Positions 1 to 11,905 of a stretch of 64,000 nt of DNA are shown piece after piece. The DNA is from Ascaphus truei (Eukaryota; Chordata; Amphibia; Anura; Ascaphidae). The notes under the pieces are model-generated. The model searched no databases. It worked only from the letters and a program-made list of their open reading frames with translations, and was not told the DNA's origin. The stretch lies in NCBI GenBank assembly GCA_036426205.1, contig CM071570.1:4601872-4665871 (forward strand), written 5' to 3'. A program made the position numbers and the translations under genes. Position 1 is the first letter of the stretch; each line of letters begins with the position of its first letter.

Positions 1-22
1 ACTGCAAACTATTTTCTTTCAG

Positions 23-208
23 TTGCGGACAGGAGAGGGGTCACACGAGAAGATCCAATTGTATGTCATCCATTCCCCTACCGTCGACGTCATGCTTGGA
101 CTCCCATTTCTCCAAGCACATAATCCTCAGATAGACTGGACCGAATCGGAGCCCTTCGAATGGAGTTCTCATTGTTTGAAAAACTGCTCCGTCTCCTCCA
201 AAAAATAA
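23..208 (+). pseudogene. gypsy protease, C-terminal end
   Basis: The frame contains LGLPFLQAHNPQIDW, typical of the end of the gypsy aspartic protease just before reverse transcriptase (an ILGLPWLQ type motif followed by an IDW). The catalytic DSG region would lie further upstream, outside the window. The enzyme would release Gag and Pol proteins from the polyprotein. A stop follows at once, so no full Pol can be made. The reverse transcriptase resumes in other frames from about 480. Confidence 0.75.
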
Positions 209-480
209 TGCAGGGTTTCAGTACCGGAACAGGTAAAAATACACTTACCGGAAATCTACCTTGACTTCCAGGACTTCTTTAACAAAGTACAATCTGTGGA
301 ATTTCCCCCCCACCGGTCATTCAACTGCCCCATCAATCTGCTGTCTGTCTCGGTTTCCCTACGAGGATGTTCCTACCCATTATCCCCTCCTGAGAAATAA
401 GTCATGAAAGAATAGAACCTGCAGAGGGGATTTATCCGGAAATCCTCGTCACCTGCTGGAGCAGGTTTTTCTTTGTAAAA

Positions 481-1200
481 AGAAAGACGGATCCCTCAGT
501 CCATGCATCGATTATCGGGGCCTGAACAAGATCACAATAAAGAACCGGAATCCTTTACCCTTTATTTCCGAACTCTTTGACAGACTAAAAGGGGCCAAGA
601 TCTTCACCAAGCTGGACTTATGAGGAGCTTACAATCTTGTAAGAATCTGTCAGGGGGACGGATGGAAGACGGCCTTCAACTCCCGGGACAGTCATTATGA
701 ATACCTCGTTATGCCATTCGGCCTTTGTAATGCCCCAGATGTAATCCAGGACTTTGTTAATGAGATTTTCAGGGACCTCCTGGATCAATACATTATTGTC
801 TACCTTGATGGTTTCCAAATCATCTCCAAGTCCGTACAAGAGCATCCGGGTAATGTTAAACAAGTACTTCTACGTTTATGACAGAACCACCTTTTTGCTA
901 TTTTAAGTTAGAGAAGTGTCAATTCCATCAGATCACAACAGCCTTTTTAGGATATATCATCTCTGACACTGGCCTTGCCATGGATCCTGCCAAGGTGAAA
1001 GTGGTCTTGGATTGGCCTCGCCCCTCAACTCTGAAAGCCGTACAACGCTTCCTGGGCTTTGCAAACTACTTCCGAAGATTCATACAAAACGTATTTTCTG
1101 AAGTAGCGCCCACTTAGGCCTTAACACAGAAAGGTGCTGATCCCGCCTCATGGCCTCCTACGGCCATTCAAGCTTTCAGGAGACTGAAAATAGCCTTTGT
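481..1200 (+). pseudogene. gypsy reverse transcriptase, broken
   Basis: Reverse transcriptase motifs appear in order: [10 protein letters not shown] near 500-530, FTKLDL near 603-618, then a stop, then [12 protein letters not shown] near 702-735 and the active-site box near 799-813. The active site reads VYLDG where the family has YLDD, so a catalytic aspartate is lost. The thumb region follows at 878-1117 with [15 protein letters not shown] and [12 protein letters not shown]. The enzyme would copy the element RNA into cDNA inside cytoplasmic particles. At least one stop and one frameshift plus the active-site change mean it is dead. Confidence 0.9.
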
Positions 1201-1327
1201 GTCAGCTCCTGTCCTCGTACACCCAGACCCCGGGTTACCCTTCACCCTGGTGGAATACAAAGCAGAAGACCGATAGGAGACTTTTCTTCCGCCAGCATGC
1301 AAAATATCCGCAAACACCTTTGATTCC

Positions 1328-1949
1328 TTGGAGAACATCATTCAATGTCAGTCCAATATTCCTGAGGGTCTCGAAGACCCAGAGGGTCTCCTTTTCACCG
1401 CACCTGCTTTTCGTAGGAATGTACTCAAATGGGGTCATTCCTCCAAGAGCTCTGAACACCCAGGTACTAGGAGAACCATCGATCTGCTGGAACAGACTTT
1501 TTGGTGGCTGGGAATGCGGAGGGAAATCAAGGAATTTGTCACCACGTGCCCTACATGTGCTCAAGATAAGACTCCATGTAACAGATCCATAGGATTGCTA
1601 AAACCTCTTCCAATTTTGGATCGCCCATGGACCCACCTATCCATGGATTCATCGTGGAACTTCCAATGTCCTGGTGGCTGTGGACCGTTTCTCAAAGAAA
1701 GCTCACACTATTCCCCTCAAGGGTCTGCCTAACGCCCCCAAACTATCAGAAGTTTTTGTCAAAGAGATTTTTCATCTTCATGGGGTACCCCAGGTTATTG
1801 TCTCAGATCGGGGGTCTCAATTTATTTATAAATTCTGGCAGGGTTTTTGCCAGCAATTGGGGATTTCTCTTCATTTTTCTTCAGGATACCATCCCCAGAC
1901 CAATGGTCAGACTGAACGCACCAAACAATACTTAGAGCAATTTTTTTGA
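1328..1949 (+). pseudogene. gypsy integrase, broken
   Basis: The zinc-binding region is seen at about 1430-1575 (EHPGTRRT, then CPTCAQDK), followed by the core. Core signatures are VDRFSKKAH near 1680, [10 protein letters not shown] near 1795 and [10 protein letters not shown] near 1890, supplying the second aspartate and the glutamate of the DDE triad. The first aspartate lies in a degenerate HLSMD segment, and the frame changes around 1650-1680. Integrase would insert the cDNA into host chromosomes. The tail from 1950 to about 2245 is unreadable except for short GPD-like scraps, so the GPY/F and chromodomain part cannot be assigned. Confidence 0.88.
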
Positions 1950-2245
1950 TGTTTTGTTTCTGATACCCAAGACAATTGGACAGATCTTCCATCCTGGGCT
2001 GAGTTTTTTCACAACAATTTATGGAGTGAGTCAACAAGGGACTCTCCGTTTCTTCTATCAATTATGGCTTTCATCCGTCAGGTCTTCCCACTACAGGGCC
2101 CAGATCCGGGTGCCAGCAGTGGCCGACAAGATCCTGCAGCTATAGAGATGGGAGAGGATTCAAAAGAATCTCAAGAAGGCAGTGTTCATCCAGAAGATCA
2201 TGTACAGCAGAGCACACGAAATCGGCGCCGTGATTTGTTCGAATA

Positions 2246-2384
2246 ACAGCCGCTGCAGCTGTAGGTCAATACACATTTATTATTACTGTATGTATAGAGT
2301 GCAATAATTGGGGTACTTTGGATCCTTGGATCAATTCTATGCAAGAACATACAGGATCATCACCCCGGGACAGGATCATCACCC
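2246..2384. other. Unassigned spacer with a short direct repeat
   Basis: This is AT-rich sequence with no gene. A short direct repeat, acaggatcatcacccc, occurs twice around 2349-2385. It may mark the junction between Gy-1 and the retrovirus-like remnant. Confidence 0.4.
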
Positions 2385-2900
2385 CAGTATCATCCACAGT
2401 CAGCTGTAATAGGTGAAAGGATGAATAGGACATTGAAATCTAGATTTAATAAGATGCTAGCAGAATATAGTTAACCCAATGTTAATTATTTACCAGAAGT
2501 TCTTATGTCTATTCGAGCAACACCCCAATGTAAGAACACAGTTAACTCCTTATGAGTTCATTACTGGAAGGCAGATGACTCTAGATTTTCCATCAGAACT
2601 TCAATGTTTGTCTGTATTGCAAAATTAGTTAGCTACATTTTTACATTTTGCAGAAGAAAATATGGCTCCCACAGAAAAAAAGGATTCAAAGGTAAATACA
2701 TCTTATAAATTTATTCCAGGAATGAAAGTTATTGTAAATATTTTCAGGAAACTTGGCCCATGGCATGCAGGTTGAGAAGGATCTTATACTTGTAGCCTTG
2801 GGTAGTTTTGGGGCTATAGTTCTTTCTCCTCCTGAGCAGTAATCCCTGGAAAGGGCAGGTTTGACAGGAGTAATCATGGATTTTCCCCACACACATGCTG
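2385..2900 (+). pseudogene. Retrovirus-like integrase C-terminal remnant
   Basis: One frame carries YHPQSAVIGERMNRTLKSRF followed by a stop and then EVLMSIRATP. These match the end of the integrase catalytic core in vertebrate retroviruses and their endogenous copies, distinct from the gypsy [10 protein letters not shown] type upstream. A following stretch (near 2720-2820) resembles the SH3-like integrase tail. It holds at least two stops and frame changes, so it is non-functional. Assignment to an endogenous retrovirus clade cannot be made by eye. The segment after it is interrupted by an LTR-like repeat, and a possible envelope leader lies beyond. Confidence 0.6.
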
Positions 2901-2929
2901 TGCAGTGAGGAAGTGAAGATAGTGTCATC

Positions 2930-4275
2930 AGGCTCTGTGTCCAATTACAGTGACATGGGGGTGGTGCCTATTGGAACTACTTATTGCACAGAACTTCCCG
3001 AATGTAGCAGTTCCTCTCCCCCTTGAGAGAGGATAGTCTACCCCAGCAAGCTGCCAGGGCTCTGAGTCCAGCGGGTGCCGAGGATGGTGCTGGGTGAGGG
3101 CGTGAGTGGAGAGTGTGCCTGCAGTCAGGGAGCGCTCCGGTGCTCTGGAGGCAAGGCAGTGGGATGCCGATAGGGGGCATGTAGTGCATAAGCTGCGCAT
3201 GCACAGTAGCCTCCGAGGGCCGGCGGCAATTATATGGGCTTGCGCAGGAGAATAATGGAGCGGTTGCGAATAGATAAAGTGATCTGCAGGGGAACTACAA
3301 TCCCCATAAGCCCTAAGGGCTGCTAGTCATCTGAGCTAGAACAGCCAATAGGGCTGCAGCCTTCCCCCTGAACTAAAGAAGATACATTTGACGCGCTAGG
3401 TAGACCACGCCAGTCGGAGCTGGGATGTAGATAGGGTAGGTTGTGTATGTGCAGGTGTCTGTGACACCTGCACTAGGCCAGAGACCCCCCTAGGTCCCAG
3501 CTGGGCCAAGACTCCACTGTGTAGTTTGTGCTTGCTGCAGGGACAGGCACATAGAGAGGGACACTGTCCACCTAGAACCGGAGCGTAGGGACAAAGCCAG
3601 GACGTGGCGGCATCCTGTGTCATGGTGATCTGGGACCATATCATCCCCCTGTGATACTGAGACTATTAAGGTGGTACCATCCAGGAGGGACAAACCGTAG
3701 AGGCGGAGGTGTCGCTGTTCATCATCGGATCCGTGAATGCCATCTGCGTCATATGCGCGCCCGTGTGTGGACACACCCAGCAGGTTCCTTATCTCACCAA
3801 GTGCACCAACTATACAGTGGCAAGTGGGGCAGCGCTGTCTCACACACTTGGGTGGGTGGTTTGTTCTGTAGAAATTGGGATGGTAAGGTGCCCGGAGCAC
3901 CTCAGTACATTGGGGTAAAAACCGGAGGGGTGTGAACACAGTGTTGGGAAGGCAAGGTGAGGGGCTGCGGGCCTTTGAGGCCTAGAGTTGCTTTAGTGGG
4001 GTTATGATTTATGATTGTTCTACTGTTCTATGCATACAGTAAATTGCAATTGTTTTACTGCATCAGTGTGTTTTGTTCATATATGGCCCTGCACGGGGCT
4101 ATCCCACATAGTTAGGATCCCGTGCAGGTGGAGGCGCTGTCACCCATTGAATCAGGTACACCCCAGGATCCCAGCGGCAGAGGTTCAGGCCTCCTGTGAG
4201 CCACAGCTAACGCACCCTACACACACTGTAGCCACCCTATCTCCAAGGGGGTGGGGGAAAGTGCGCTACATGTAG
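2930..4275. repeat. LTR-like repeat family B, copy 1
   Basis: This block shares clear similarity with 52010-52680. Shared landmarks are a gcaggggaactaca segment, a ccaatagggctg segment, agatacattt followed by agtcggagc, and a later run of the ccagctaggcc type. The right end reads gcgctaca near 4270. The outer ends are not precisely defined. It may be a solo LTR, because the second copy starts with TGTAGCC. It sits between the integrase-like and envelope-like remnants, so it either inserted there or is part of that element. No coding capacity was found. Confidence 0.5.
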
Positions 4276-4299
4276 TACACATTGATCAGCACAAGCTAG

Positions 4300-4740
4300 T
4301 TCTAAAAGTTAAAGATTAAAAGAACAATGATTCTGTTCAGTCTTTTATGTTACCGATGTATTTTAACATTGGAGAATGGGCTGTACGAGTATATGGATAT
4401 TAAGCATCCATGATACAGGAAGGATATGAGTCAATACCTGATTCAGAACAATATTCGGATGAACTCCTCTCAAAGAAACTTTTACGTACTGTAAGAAAGA
4501 AGATCGACGACAAAAGATCTGGAAATGATGGATTTCAGTATACAGAACAATGATATTGACTATTATTTTCTGTGCACTAGTTTCTTTGGGGACAGCAATG
4601 GATTGTGAAAAACAAACTAATTCTGTTGGATGTGTGCAATATTCTAATGAGTGTGTCTTTACAGGAATTTTAAGTGATGATAGCCATGATACCCGGGTTT
4701 TACAGAAGGATAAGGAAGAATTGATCAAATAATATAGGGA
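4300..4740 (+). pseudogene. Possible retroviral envelope leader remnant
   Basis: A readable stretch from about 4345 to 4545 is acidic and basic, then after a stop a hydrophobic segment TIIFCALVSLGTAM begins near 4556, followed by a cysteine-containing tail that ends at a stop at 4730-4732. Charged leader, hydrophobic stretch and cysteines are what an envelope leader and signal peptide would look like, and the position after an integrase remnant agrees. No conserved fusion or transmembrane motif is visible. This could be chance coding in non-functional DNA. Confidence 0.3.
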
Positions 4741-4899
4741 GTAGTAAGAATAAACATTATGGAATGTTGGATATTTAATAGAACAGCATTAATGATAATC
4801 AAGTTAAACATGCAAAATATGATTCTCAAGTAAATTGTTTGGTACCTAGTTATACAGATGCAGCCACCAGTATTAGATCAATTGCCTTGGAAAATCTAT

Positions 4900-5101
4900 G
4901 GCAATCTCACTGTAAATGCCTCAACATGCCTCAACATTTCCGTGAGATTCCTAATGGCCCGTCAAATTAACACAGCAGGGGATTCCTGCAGTCCCATTCG
5001 AACTTAATGGGGCTGCAGGAACCCCTCTGTGTTAATCTGATGAGCAATTTGGAATCTCACAGAAATGTTGAGGAATATTTAGGCATTTACTGTGAGATGC
5101 C
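4900..5101. repeat. Foldback MITE with long terminal inverted repeats
   Basis: The two halves are inverted copies of each other. The left arm begins GGCAATCTCACTGTAAATG and the right arm ends catttactgtgagatgcc; the middle contains ttaacacagcagggg against cccctctgtgttaa. The whole 200 bp can fold into one hairpin. It has no coding capacity and is probably a non-autonomous DNA transposon relic. Clear target duplications were not identified. A related middle motif occurs near 24920-24985. Confidence 0.7.
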
Positions 5102-5200
5102 TTAGTTTTAACCCAGGAAAGTGATCGGATAAAGCTGCATCTGTATGTATAATCAATTAAATATTGATGTACAGGTAACATAGGAAAAGGAATGCCAGAT

Positions 5201-6660
5201 TGTCACGGTGGACAACTTTTCAACACATTTATATTTCTTGGTACTCGATTGAACACAACAAGGAGCAAAATAAGTTTGGGGTAAATCCTAAATTGCGTTG
5301 TTATTAACCCCTTGCCTTCTGGAACGGCTGCCGCTGTGCTTGAACAAAGTCTTGCGTAAAGCGTAGTCACATCATGGATCAAAGGAATCACACTGAGGAT
5401 ACCTCGGTGGGCACAGTTATAGTCTTGTCCAGGCTATCTCTAACATGTGGACCTAATCCCCTTTCGTGGGAGATTTAACCCACCAATGGCCGTGTTGCCC
5501 ACAGTTCTCACAACCGGGCAAAAAGGCTTTCCTGTGTGCAAAGCGCATGGGTTAGTTTGACAACCATGCCACTTAGCATACCTGGGATACACCCATACCT
5601 TGGCACCTCTGAGTCTGAGATTTGGCCCAAAAGTGTCAATGACTCGGCATCTGTTATACCTCAGGATGCCGGCCGTGTATACATTATGGGACTCTGGGTC
5701 TTTTCATCCCTGTCACTTCTTTAGACTGGGGGTCGCCAACTCAGCGAGACCCCTTTGTAGTGCAGCCAAGAAAATACCCCCAGCTCATTCACCCATATCA
5801 CATCTGTATGTCAGAGGAATTCTTTCCCACTTTAATAAAATATCCTGTTCTGGTTGTGCTACAACTATAATTTCTATATGTAGGTGCATGTAGTGTTTAT
5901 TCATACTTGTACCCCAAAAATCAGGGTGCTGGGTGCTTTCATTCCTGAGTTAGCTTTTGTAATTGAAAAGCCGGGCCGGGAGAAGCGAAGTTCCCGCACT
6001 TCTCACGTCAATTGGCCCACTTCCCACGACAATAGACTCTCTGCCTTTCAAGTTACAAAGTTAACGAGGAACGGATACATTTTATCGGTAAAACACTTGA
6101 GATTCTAACCGCAACCACTTATTCAATTAACTTGTGGTTACGGGTCAAACCGATAGTAATGGATACCCATCTCACAGACGGCCCTTTAAACTTTTGCCAC
6201 GCGTCTTCAATCAGCGCTAGCGTTGGGCGCTCACTACTCCATCTTGTGTCAGTAAAAGGGAACAACAGGCAATGCATTTTTCATTCATTACAGCAGGCGG
6301 GAAAAGCCTGAAATGGGGTTTGAGAAGGCTAGGACAGGGCAAATGCAACAGTGTGATGCACAGACTTTTAACCCCTTCATTCCCAATGCGAGTTAGGATT
6401 AATCAGCTGGGCATAACCTTTATTTTGGGCCTGTTTAATCCTCTGCTCATCACACAGATGTTACACAAAACGTCAGTAAAAATGCTGTCAGAAATAACAG
6501 GAGCAAGGTCTATAACAAATAATATTGAAGGAAATAAGTGTTCAGCGACAATTAATAGTTACCCACGGCGTCCATCTGGAAGGGTTCTAAATTTCTATAC
6601 CGATCACCCCGACAAATAGGGTATAGAATGAAAAATGATGAATCAAGATTGTTACCAGAA
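5201..6660 (-). repeat. LTR-like repeat family A, copy 1 (reverse orientation)
   Basis: This begins TGTCACGGTGGAC at 5201, the reverse complement of the right end of the family A copies at 8718-10067, 48085-49535 and 62430-63348. The segment ctatctctaacatg near 5435 matches the reverse complement of the 62.86-kb copy. The far end is worn and its limit near 6660 is approximate. Sense for the family is taken as the strand carrying TATA and AATAAA signals in the other copies, so this copy lies on the minus strand. No coding was recognised. Confidence 0.5.
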
Positions 6661-6901
6661 GTAGAAATGTTGTAGAAGTTCCTACTGATCGGAATGATTG
6701 ATTAAAATGGAAAATTATAGGGATGGTATTTGTTAATACAGTAATGCAACGGTGAAGGGGTTAACCAGGCTCACTAATAAAGGTTAAGCCCACTTGGTTA
6801 CTCCTGATTTGTGTGTTGAGGTCCTACATTGTCAGCTCTTGGACACAGTTGTCATAAATGCATTACTGTGACTGTGTGCAAATTATGCGACATTAAAGAT
6901 A
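6661..6901. other. Non-coding spacer before the Tc1 element
   Basis: AT-rich sequence without recognised coding. A gaaggggttaaccagg segment near 6754 recalls the aaggggttaa motif shared by the hairpin repeats elsewhere in the window. Confidence 0.4.
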
Positions 6902-8715
6902 TACAGTTACTGTAGGTCTGGAAATAACTGGACACTGATACAATTTTCATCATTTTGGCTCTGCACGCCACCACAATGGATTTGAAACAAAACAACTGAG
7001 ATGCAATAGAAGTGCAGACTTTCAGCTTTAATTCAAGGGGTTGAACAAAAATATCGTATTAAATGTTTATGAATTGCAACCACTTTCATACACAGTCCCC
7101 TTATTTCAGGGGCTCAAATGTAATTGGACAAATTAACACAATCATAAATAAAATGTTAATTTTTAATACTTTGTCAAGAATCCTTTGCAGGCAATGACTG
7201 CTTGAAGTCTGGAACGCATGGACATCACCAAACGCGGGTTTCCTCCTTTGTGATACTTTGCAAGGCTTTTACTGCAGCTGTCAGTTGTTTGTTCGTGGGT
7301 CTTTCTGCCTTAAGTTTTGTCTTCAGCAAGTGAGATGCATGCTCGATCGGGTTGAGATCAGGTGATTGACTTGACCATTGCAGAATATTCCACTTATTTG
7401 CCTTAAAAAAACTCCCGGGTTTCTTTCGCAGTATGTTTTGGGTCATTGTCCATCTGTAAAGTGAAGAGACGTCCAATCAGCTTCGCTGAATTTGGCTGAA
7501 TCTGAGCAGACAATATATCTCTATACACGTCAGAATTCATCCAGCTACATCTGTCTTCTGTCACATCATCAATAAACACTTGGGACCCAGTGCCATTGGA
7601 AGCCATGCATGCCCAAGCCATCACACTGCCTCCACCGTATTTTACAGATGAAGTGGTATGCTTCGGATGATCAGCCGTTCCAAGCCTTCTCCATACTTTT
7701 TTCTTCCCATCATTCTGGTACAGGTTGATCCTAGTTTCATCTGTCCAAAGAATGCTGTTCCAGAACAGGGCTGGCTTTTTTAGATATTGTTTGGCAAAGT
7801 CTAATCTGGCCTTTCTATTCTTGAGGCTTATGAATGGTTTGTACCTTGTGGTGAACCCCCTGTATTTGCTCTCGTGAAGCCTTCTCTTTATGGTAGACTT
7901 GTATAATGATATGCCTACCTCATGGAGAGTGTTCTTCACTTGGCTGGATGAGGTGAAGGGGTTTTTCTTTACCATGGAAAGGTTCCTACGATCATCCACC
8001 ACTTTTGTCTTCCGTGTATGTCCAGGACTTTTTGTGTTGCAGAGCTCACCAGTGCGTTCTTTTTTTCTCAGAATATACCAAACTGCTGATTTGGCCTCTC
8101 CTAATGTTCCTGCTATCTCTCTGATCGATTTTATTTTGTTTTTGCAGCCTAAGGATGCCCTGTTTCGCTTGCTTTGAGAGCTCCTTTGACCGCATGTTGT
8201 GGGTTCACAGCAACAGCTTCCAAATGCGAATGCCACACCTGGAATCAACTCCAGACCTTTTACCTGCTTAATTGATGATGAAATAACGAAGGAATAGCCC
8301 ACACCTGTCCATGAAACAGCTTTTGAGTCAATTGTCCAATTACTTTTGGTCCCTTGAAAAAGAGGTGGCTACTTACAGTATTAAAGAGTATAAACACCAC
8401 TAACCACAATCCCAACCTTAGTATATATAGTATATATAATGAGATAGTAATGAGAGCTCGAAGTGATAAAGCCAGTACACAGAGTCAGCCTCCGCCAACA
8501 ATCGTTTTGCGCATGGCTGATAGGCTGGACATATTAAAGAGATGTAATTCCTAAACCCTTCCTTCAATTTGGATGTGCATACCCTCAAATTAAAGCTGAT
8601 ATATTGCACTTTAAGCCCATATTCATTATTAAACTGTAACTTGAATTTATTTTGGTAAACAGCCGATATACCAAAAACTTGTATCAGTGTCCAATTATTT
8701 CCGGACCTAACTGTA
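6902..8715 (-). mobile_element. Tc1/mariner (DD34E) DNA transposon, complete ends, broken transposase
   Basis: The element is flanked by TA at 6902-6903 and 8714-8715, the expected Tc1 target duplication. Its ends are inverted: the left begins CAGTTACTGTAGGTCTGG and the reverse complement of the right begins CAGTTAGGTCCGG; both continue aaataaYtggacactgataca. Inverted similarity extends inward for roughly 150 bp, including an agctttaatt segment on both sides. The left tip has a few extra bases relative to the right. A transposase pseudogene fills the interior on the minus strand. Size (1.8 kb) and layout fit Tc1 elements of vertebrates. Confidence 0.93.
7163..8195 (-). pseudogene. Tc1 transposase, frameshifted
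   Basis: The enzyme would cut and paste the element by binding its inverted repeats and using a DDE active site. The likely start, MRSKELSKQAKQGI, is at 8195; the frame changes near 8140 into the main reading frame, which continues to about 7403. The catalytic triad is visible: WTDETRINL, MDNDPKHTA, then SPDLNPIEH in another frame, with 34 residues between the second D and the E, the DD34E spacing of Tc1. A frameshift lies near 7430. A further frame change near 7225 is needed to reach the usual TKY ending at about 7163. At least three frameshifts make it inactive. A helix-turn-helix-like N-terminus is only partly readable. Confidence 0.92.
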
Positions 8716-8717
8716 TT

Positions 8718-10067
8718 TGTGTTTTGTCTTTCCTGGGGTGCTGAGACTGGGAGATTTCTAGGCTGTAAGTTTCAGAGTGGGTTTTCCGGAGGAAGTCTTT
8801 ACAGAATGTGTCTATGTATCGGGGTTCCGGAGTTATGGGATACCCCAAAAGTTGAATCCGAGAATCGAGTGAGATTCTCGGATGCAGCCAAGCACATTAC
8901 TCCGGGCAGATTCAGACCCTGAAAACGTTCTTGCGACTCACCACTAGGATCCCTGCTGCAGCATCATCCAGACAAGGTAAATAGGCATTAAGAAGTTAAT
9001 GTATACCTGAAACCATGCACGGTGTCACTAGTATAAAGAGGGGTCTCTAGAATAAGGAAGGGTGTGCAGATACAGTACATGCACAGGTAGTCTGAACCTG
9101 AGATGGGGGTTCAGGGGATGCTACAGCTTTGTGATAAAGCTGAGAGTGATTTCTTGTTTGTAAAAAGTTTTAAAAGTTATTTTCTAAAGTTTGCCAAGAA
9201 TGAGCCTAGTACGTTTAAGCAGTATATCCCCTCACTCCATCTCTAACACCAGAATAGGGACTTACACATTTTATCACACAAGATACAGGACAGAGTATAT
9301 TTTATTAAAGGGTTATGTTTAATATGTTTATGTAGTGGTAACCTGTGAATGAACTGTGGGATTTCCAAATCATGGATTCCGAAGGACCAGATGGCTACCA
9401 AGCTTGGTGCATATGGGTCTCTGCGGAGTCTGGACTTGAAAGCCTCAGGGATGCCAAGGTGTTAGAACTGGAGGGCTACAGCAGTTCTGCTTGCGTATAC
9501 TCATCCTGGACAAACACAGGGTTATCCAGCCACCATTTGCCATATTCCAGAATCTGTGGAGCCTGGACAGTGGTTGGGCTCAGTATGCAAAGAGGCAGAG
9601 GTGCAGAGGTTGGTGAATGAGACCCTGAAACCCATAAGGGGACTTGCAGTCAATCAGGAGTGCAGATTCTAAGTGCCAAACCAACAGCGGCAAATTCAAA
9701 GATGCTCTGTAATGAATAGACAAGAGCCGGCTTCAAAGATTTTGATTCAAGAATTCTTCTAAGTCCCACTTCTGAAAAACGTAGTGGTCGCGTCTGGCAT
9801 TGCATGCCGAAATCAGTTCCAGGATTTTTTCTGAGTACCTACCGGTCATTAGGAAGGGCTCCTACAGAGGTCATTTTTGTGAATTTCATTTAAAGGATAG
9901 ATTTATTCGTTAGCCCCATTCCCAGTAAGTGTGTTAACCATGTAAATTGTGTTATATTGTGTGTATGTCTTTTCCTGAAATAAATTACAATTTATTGTAC
10001 CTCCTTGCTTTGCTCAATCAATGATCTTGGTATAAAAAGGTGTTGATAAACCTGGTCTCACATGACA
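8718..10067 (+). repeat. LTR-like repeat family A, copy 2
   Basis: Homologous over its length to 48085-49535: both start with tgtgtttt, carry gagatttctaggctgtaag and acagaatgtgtctatgta, and end in tgaca. An AATAAA signal lies at 9979-9984, about 85 bp from the end, as in an LTR. The ends, TG and CA, also fit an LTR, but a convincing target duplication was not found. No open reading frame of note. It abuts the right end of the Tc1 element. Confidence 0.65.
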
Positions 10068-11285
10068 ATATTGTAATGATTATTGGGGCCAGAGGGGGTG
10101 AGTGAAGGGCCAAGAACCAACTGCATTCACCTCCTCTGCCCCCAATAAAGCTGCTTTGTTCCTTAAACCCTTCATTGCCTTACCGGTAAGCCGCTAAGGT
10201 AATGAAGTTGCCTGTAAATGCATTTTAATTGCATGGGATTCATGCCTGGGGCCTCCGGAGCTGATATTAATAGATATCAGGTCTGGAAACTCCCGTCATC
10301 AATCCAGGAAAAATGCATTTTTTTTCTGTCCCCCTCGCCGCGTCTCGGCAGCTTCTCACCACCTTTCTGCCAACTTTTCCTGACGGGAGGATTTTGAGAG
10401 GAAATCTCTATTCTTGAGCCACGATTAGCCTCGATAAGCTAATCAATGCTACTAGAATTGCACGAGTTCGAAAACCTGCAGATAAGTGGCCGCTCGTTTG
10501 GTGATTTTTTTTTCTTGGAAAATGGCCTTTAATCGGCGACTTATCAGGGCCTACTGAATAGCAGTAGGCCTTTATGGCGAGAAGGCCTCGATAAGTGGCT
10601 TATCAGTGTGTGACAGGGTGAATGAACGTCACCAGCCATATACCTGGCAAACCTATGTTTAGGCTTGCAGTGCAGCAGTGACGAGGTTAGTTGGGAAGGG
10701 CTGCTTAATTAGTCTGACACCAGCTGCATGATCAAGATGTTTTAAAACCCACAGGCTGTGCATACAAGTAGGCTAGCTGGTCAGGAGAGAGGACTGAAAT
10801 ACTGAGGAGTTTACTGCTAGAAGGTCTGTTTGCAAAGTATATGTTTTATGAACGGTCTGTGTCCTGCATGCTGAAGAGAAGCTGCTTTGTTTGCCATGCT
10901 GAAGAGAAGCTATTTTGTTTTGTGTGCTATATGTTTTTTAAGGCTCAATAAATAAGCCTTATCAAGAGACCCCGCGTGTGTAGTTGCATGTACCCTGCAA
11001 CACAGTGATTACTGCATTAATGCATTTATTTATAGCGCACTAAGATGTAAGGCCAAAAATGGTATTCACTAAGAACGAACGCCATTTTTTTTAAACCGAT
11101 TGAAAAAATTCACTTTTGTCAGACCTGTTTTTTGTATCAGTGCTATCGTGCCATAAATCCTATTGTGCGATAACTGTTAGAAAAATGTGCAGTCTGGAAG
11201 AGCTGCATGGTGACGTTGCGTCTCCATGCACGACTCTCACAGGCAATCGTGCAATTAAAAAATTGATTTTGATAGTAGTGTTTGG

Positions 11286-11530
11286 GAGTAGGGGGTCTCC
11301 TGAGCTGAACTGCATTGTTTTCAGCCTCTGGGACCCCTTCTTCCTGAGACACAGGCCCCGTTATGGGGTGCTGGTATCCCAGTGCTTTTGAATCTCCCGT
11401 GTCACGTAACCGTGAGATTTAAAATCCTGTACTGGGATACCGGCACCCCATAACAGAGCCTGTATCTCGGTAAGTAGGGGTTCCCGATGCTGAAATAAAT
11501 GAAGTTAACCTCAGAATACCCTGCTCCCGC
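11286..11530. repeat. Foldback repeat family G, copy 1
   Basis: The left arm starts gggggtctcctgagctgaac and the right arm carries an inverted, more diverged version ending near gaagttaacctcagaatacc. The centre holds cccgttatggggtgctggta and its inverted partner. About 240 bp, non-coding. It pairs with copy 2 about 110 bp downstream. Confidence 0.6.
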
Positions 11531-11639
11531 ACACTAGTATTAAAAAACCTCATAAAAATAAAAAACAATTGTTACTATAGCAGCTATCCGCTATGGTAAA
11601 TAAGCTGCTTTAATGTCATTTTTATTAATTGTGCACGGG

Positions 11640-11905
11640 AGCTGGGGGTCTCCTGAGATGAACCGCATTTATTTCAGCCTCAGGGACCCCTGCTTCCCAA
11701 GTTACAGGCCCTGATATGGGGTGATATGGGGTGCCGGTATCTCCTCCATTTTTTAAATCCCTCGGTCACGTGACGTGGACAATCTAAAAATGGCGGCAAT
11801 ACTGGCACCCGATGACCCATACCAGGGCCAGTAACTCAGGAAGCAGGGGGTCTCTGTGGCATAAATCAAAGCAGATCAGCTCAGGAGACCCCCTGCTCCC
11901 ACACA
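11640..11905. repeat. Foldback repeat family G, copy 2
   Basis: The left arm reads gggggtctcctgagatgaac and the right arm ends gctcaggagaccccctgc, its reverse complement. The centre has ggggtgccggtatc and its inverted partner. A tandem gatatggggt duplication occurs in the left arm near 11713-11733. Non-coding. Confidence 0.65.

Larger units (their letters stand above)
1..2245 (+). mobile_element. Ty3/gypsy retrotransposon pol remnant (Gy-1)
   Basis: This is the decayed pol region of a gypsy LTR retrotransposon. Reading left to right it shows the protease C-terminal end, reverse transcriptase, a heavily deleted RNase H, integrase and a short post-integrase tail, which is the usual Ty3/gypsy order. 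Stops and frame changes are frequent, for example an in-frame TGA at 619-621 after the FTKLDL motif. The RNase H core is essentially missing: after about 1255 the sequence passes quickly into the integrase zinc-binding region. No LTR is visible on either side, so the element is truncated at the window start and worn out on the right. It resembles Gy-2 at 54-62 kb in motif content but lies on the opposite strand. Confidence 0.9.
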
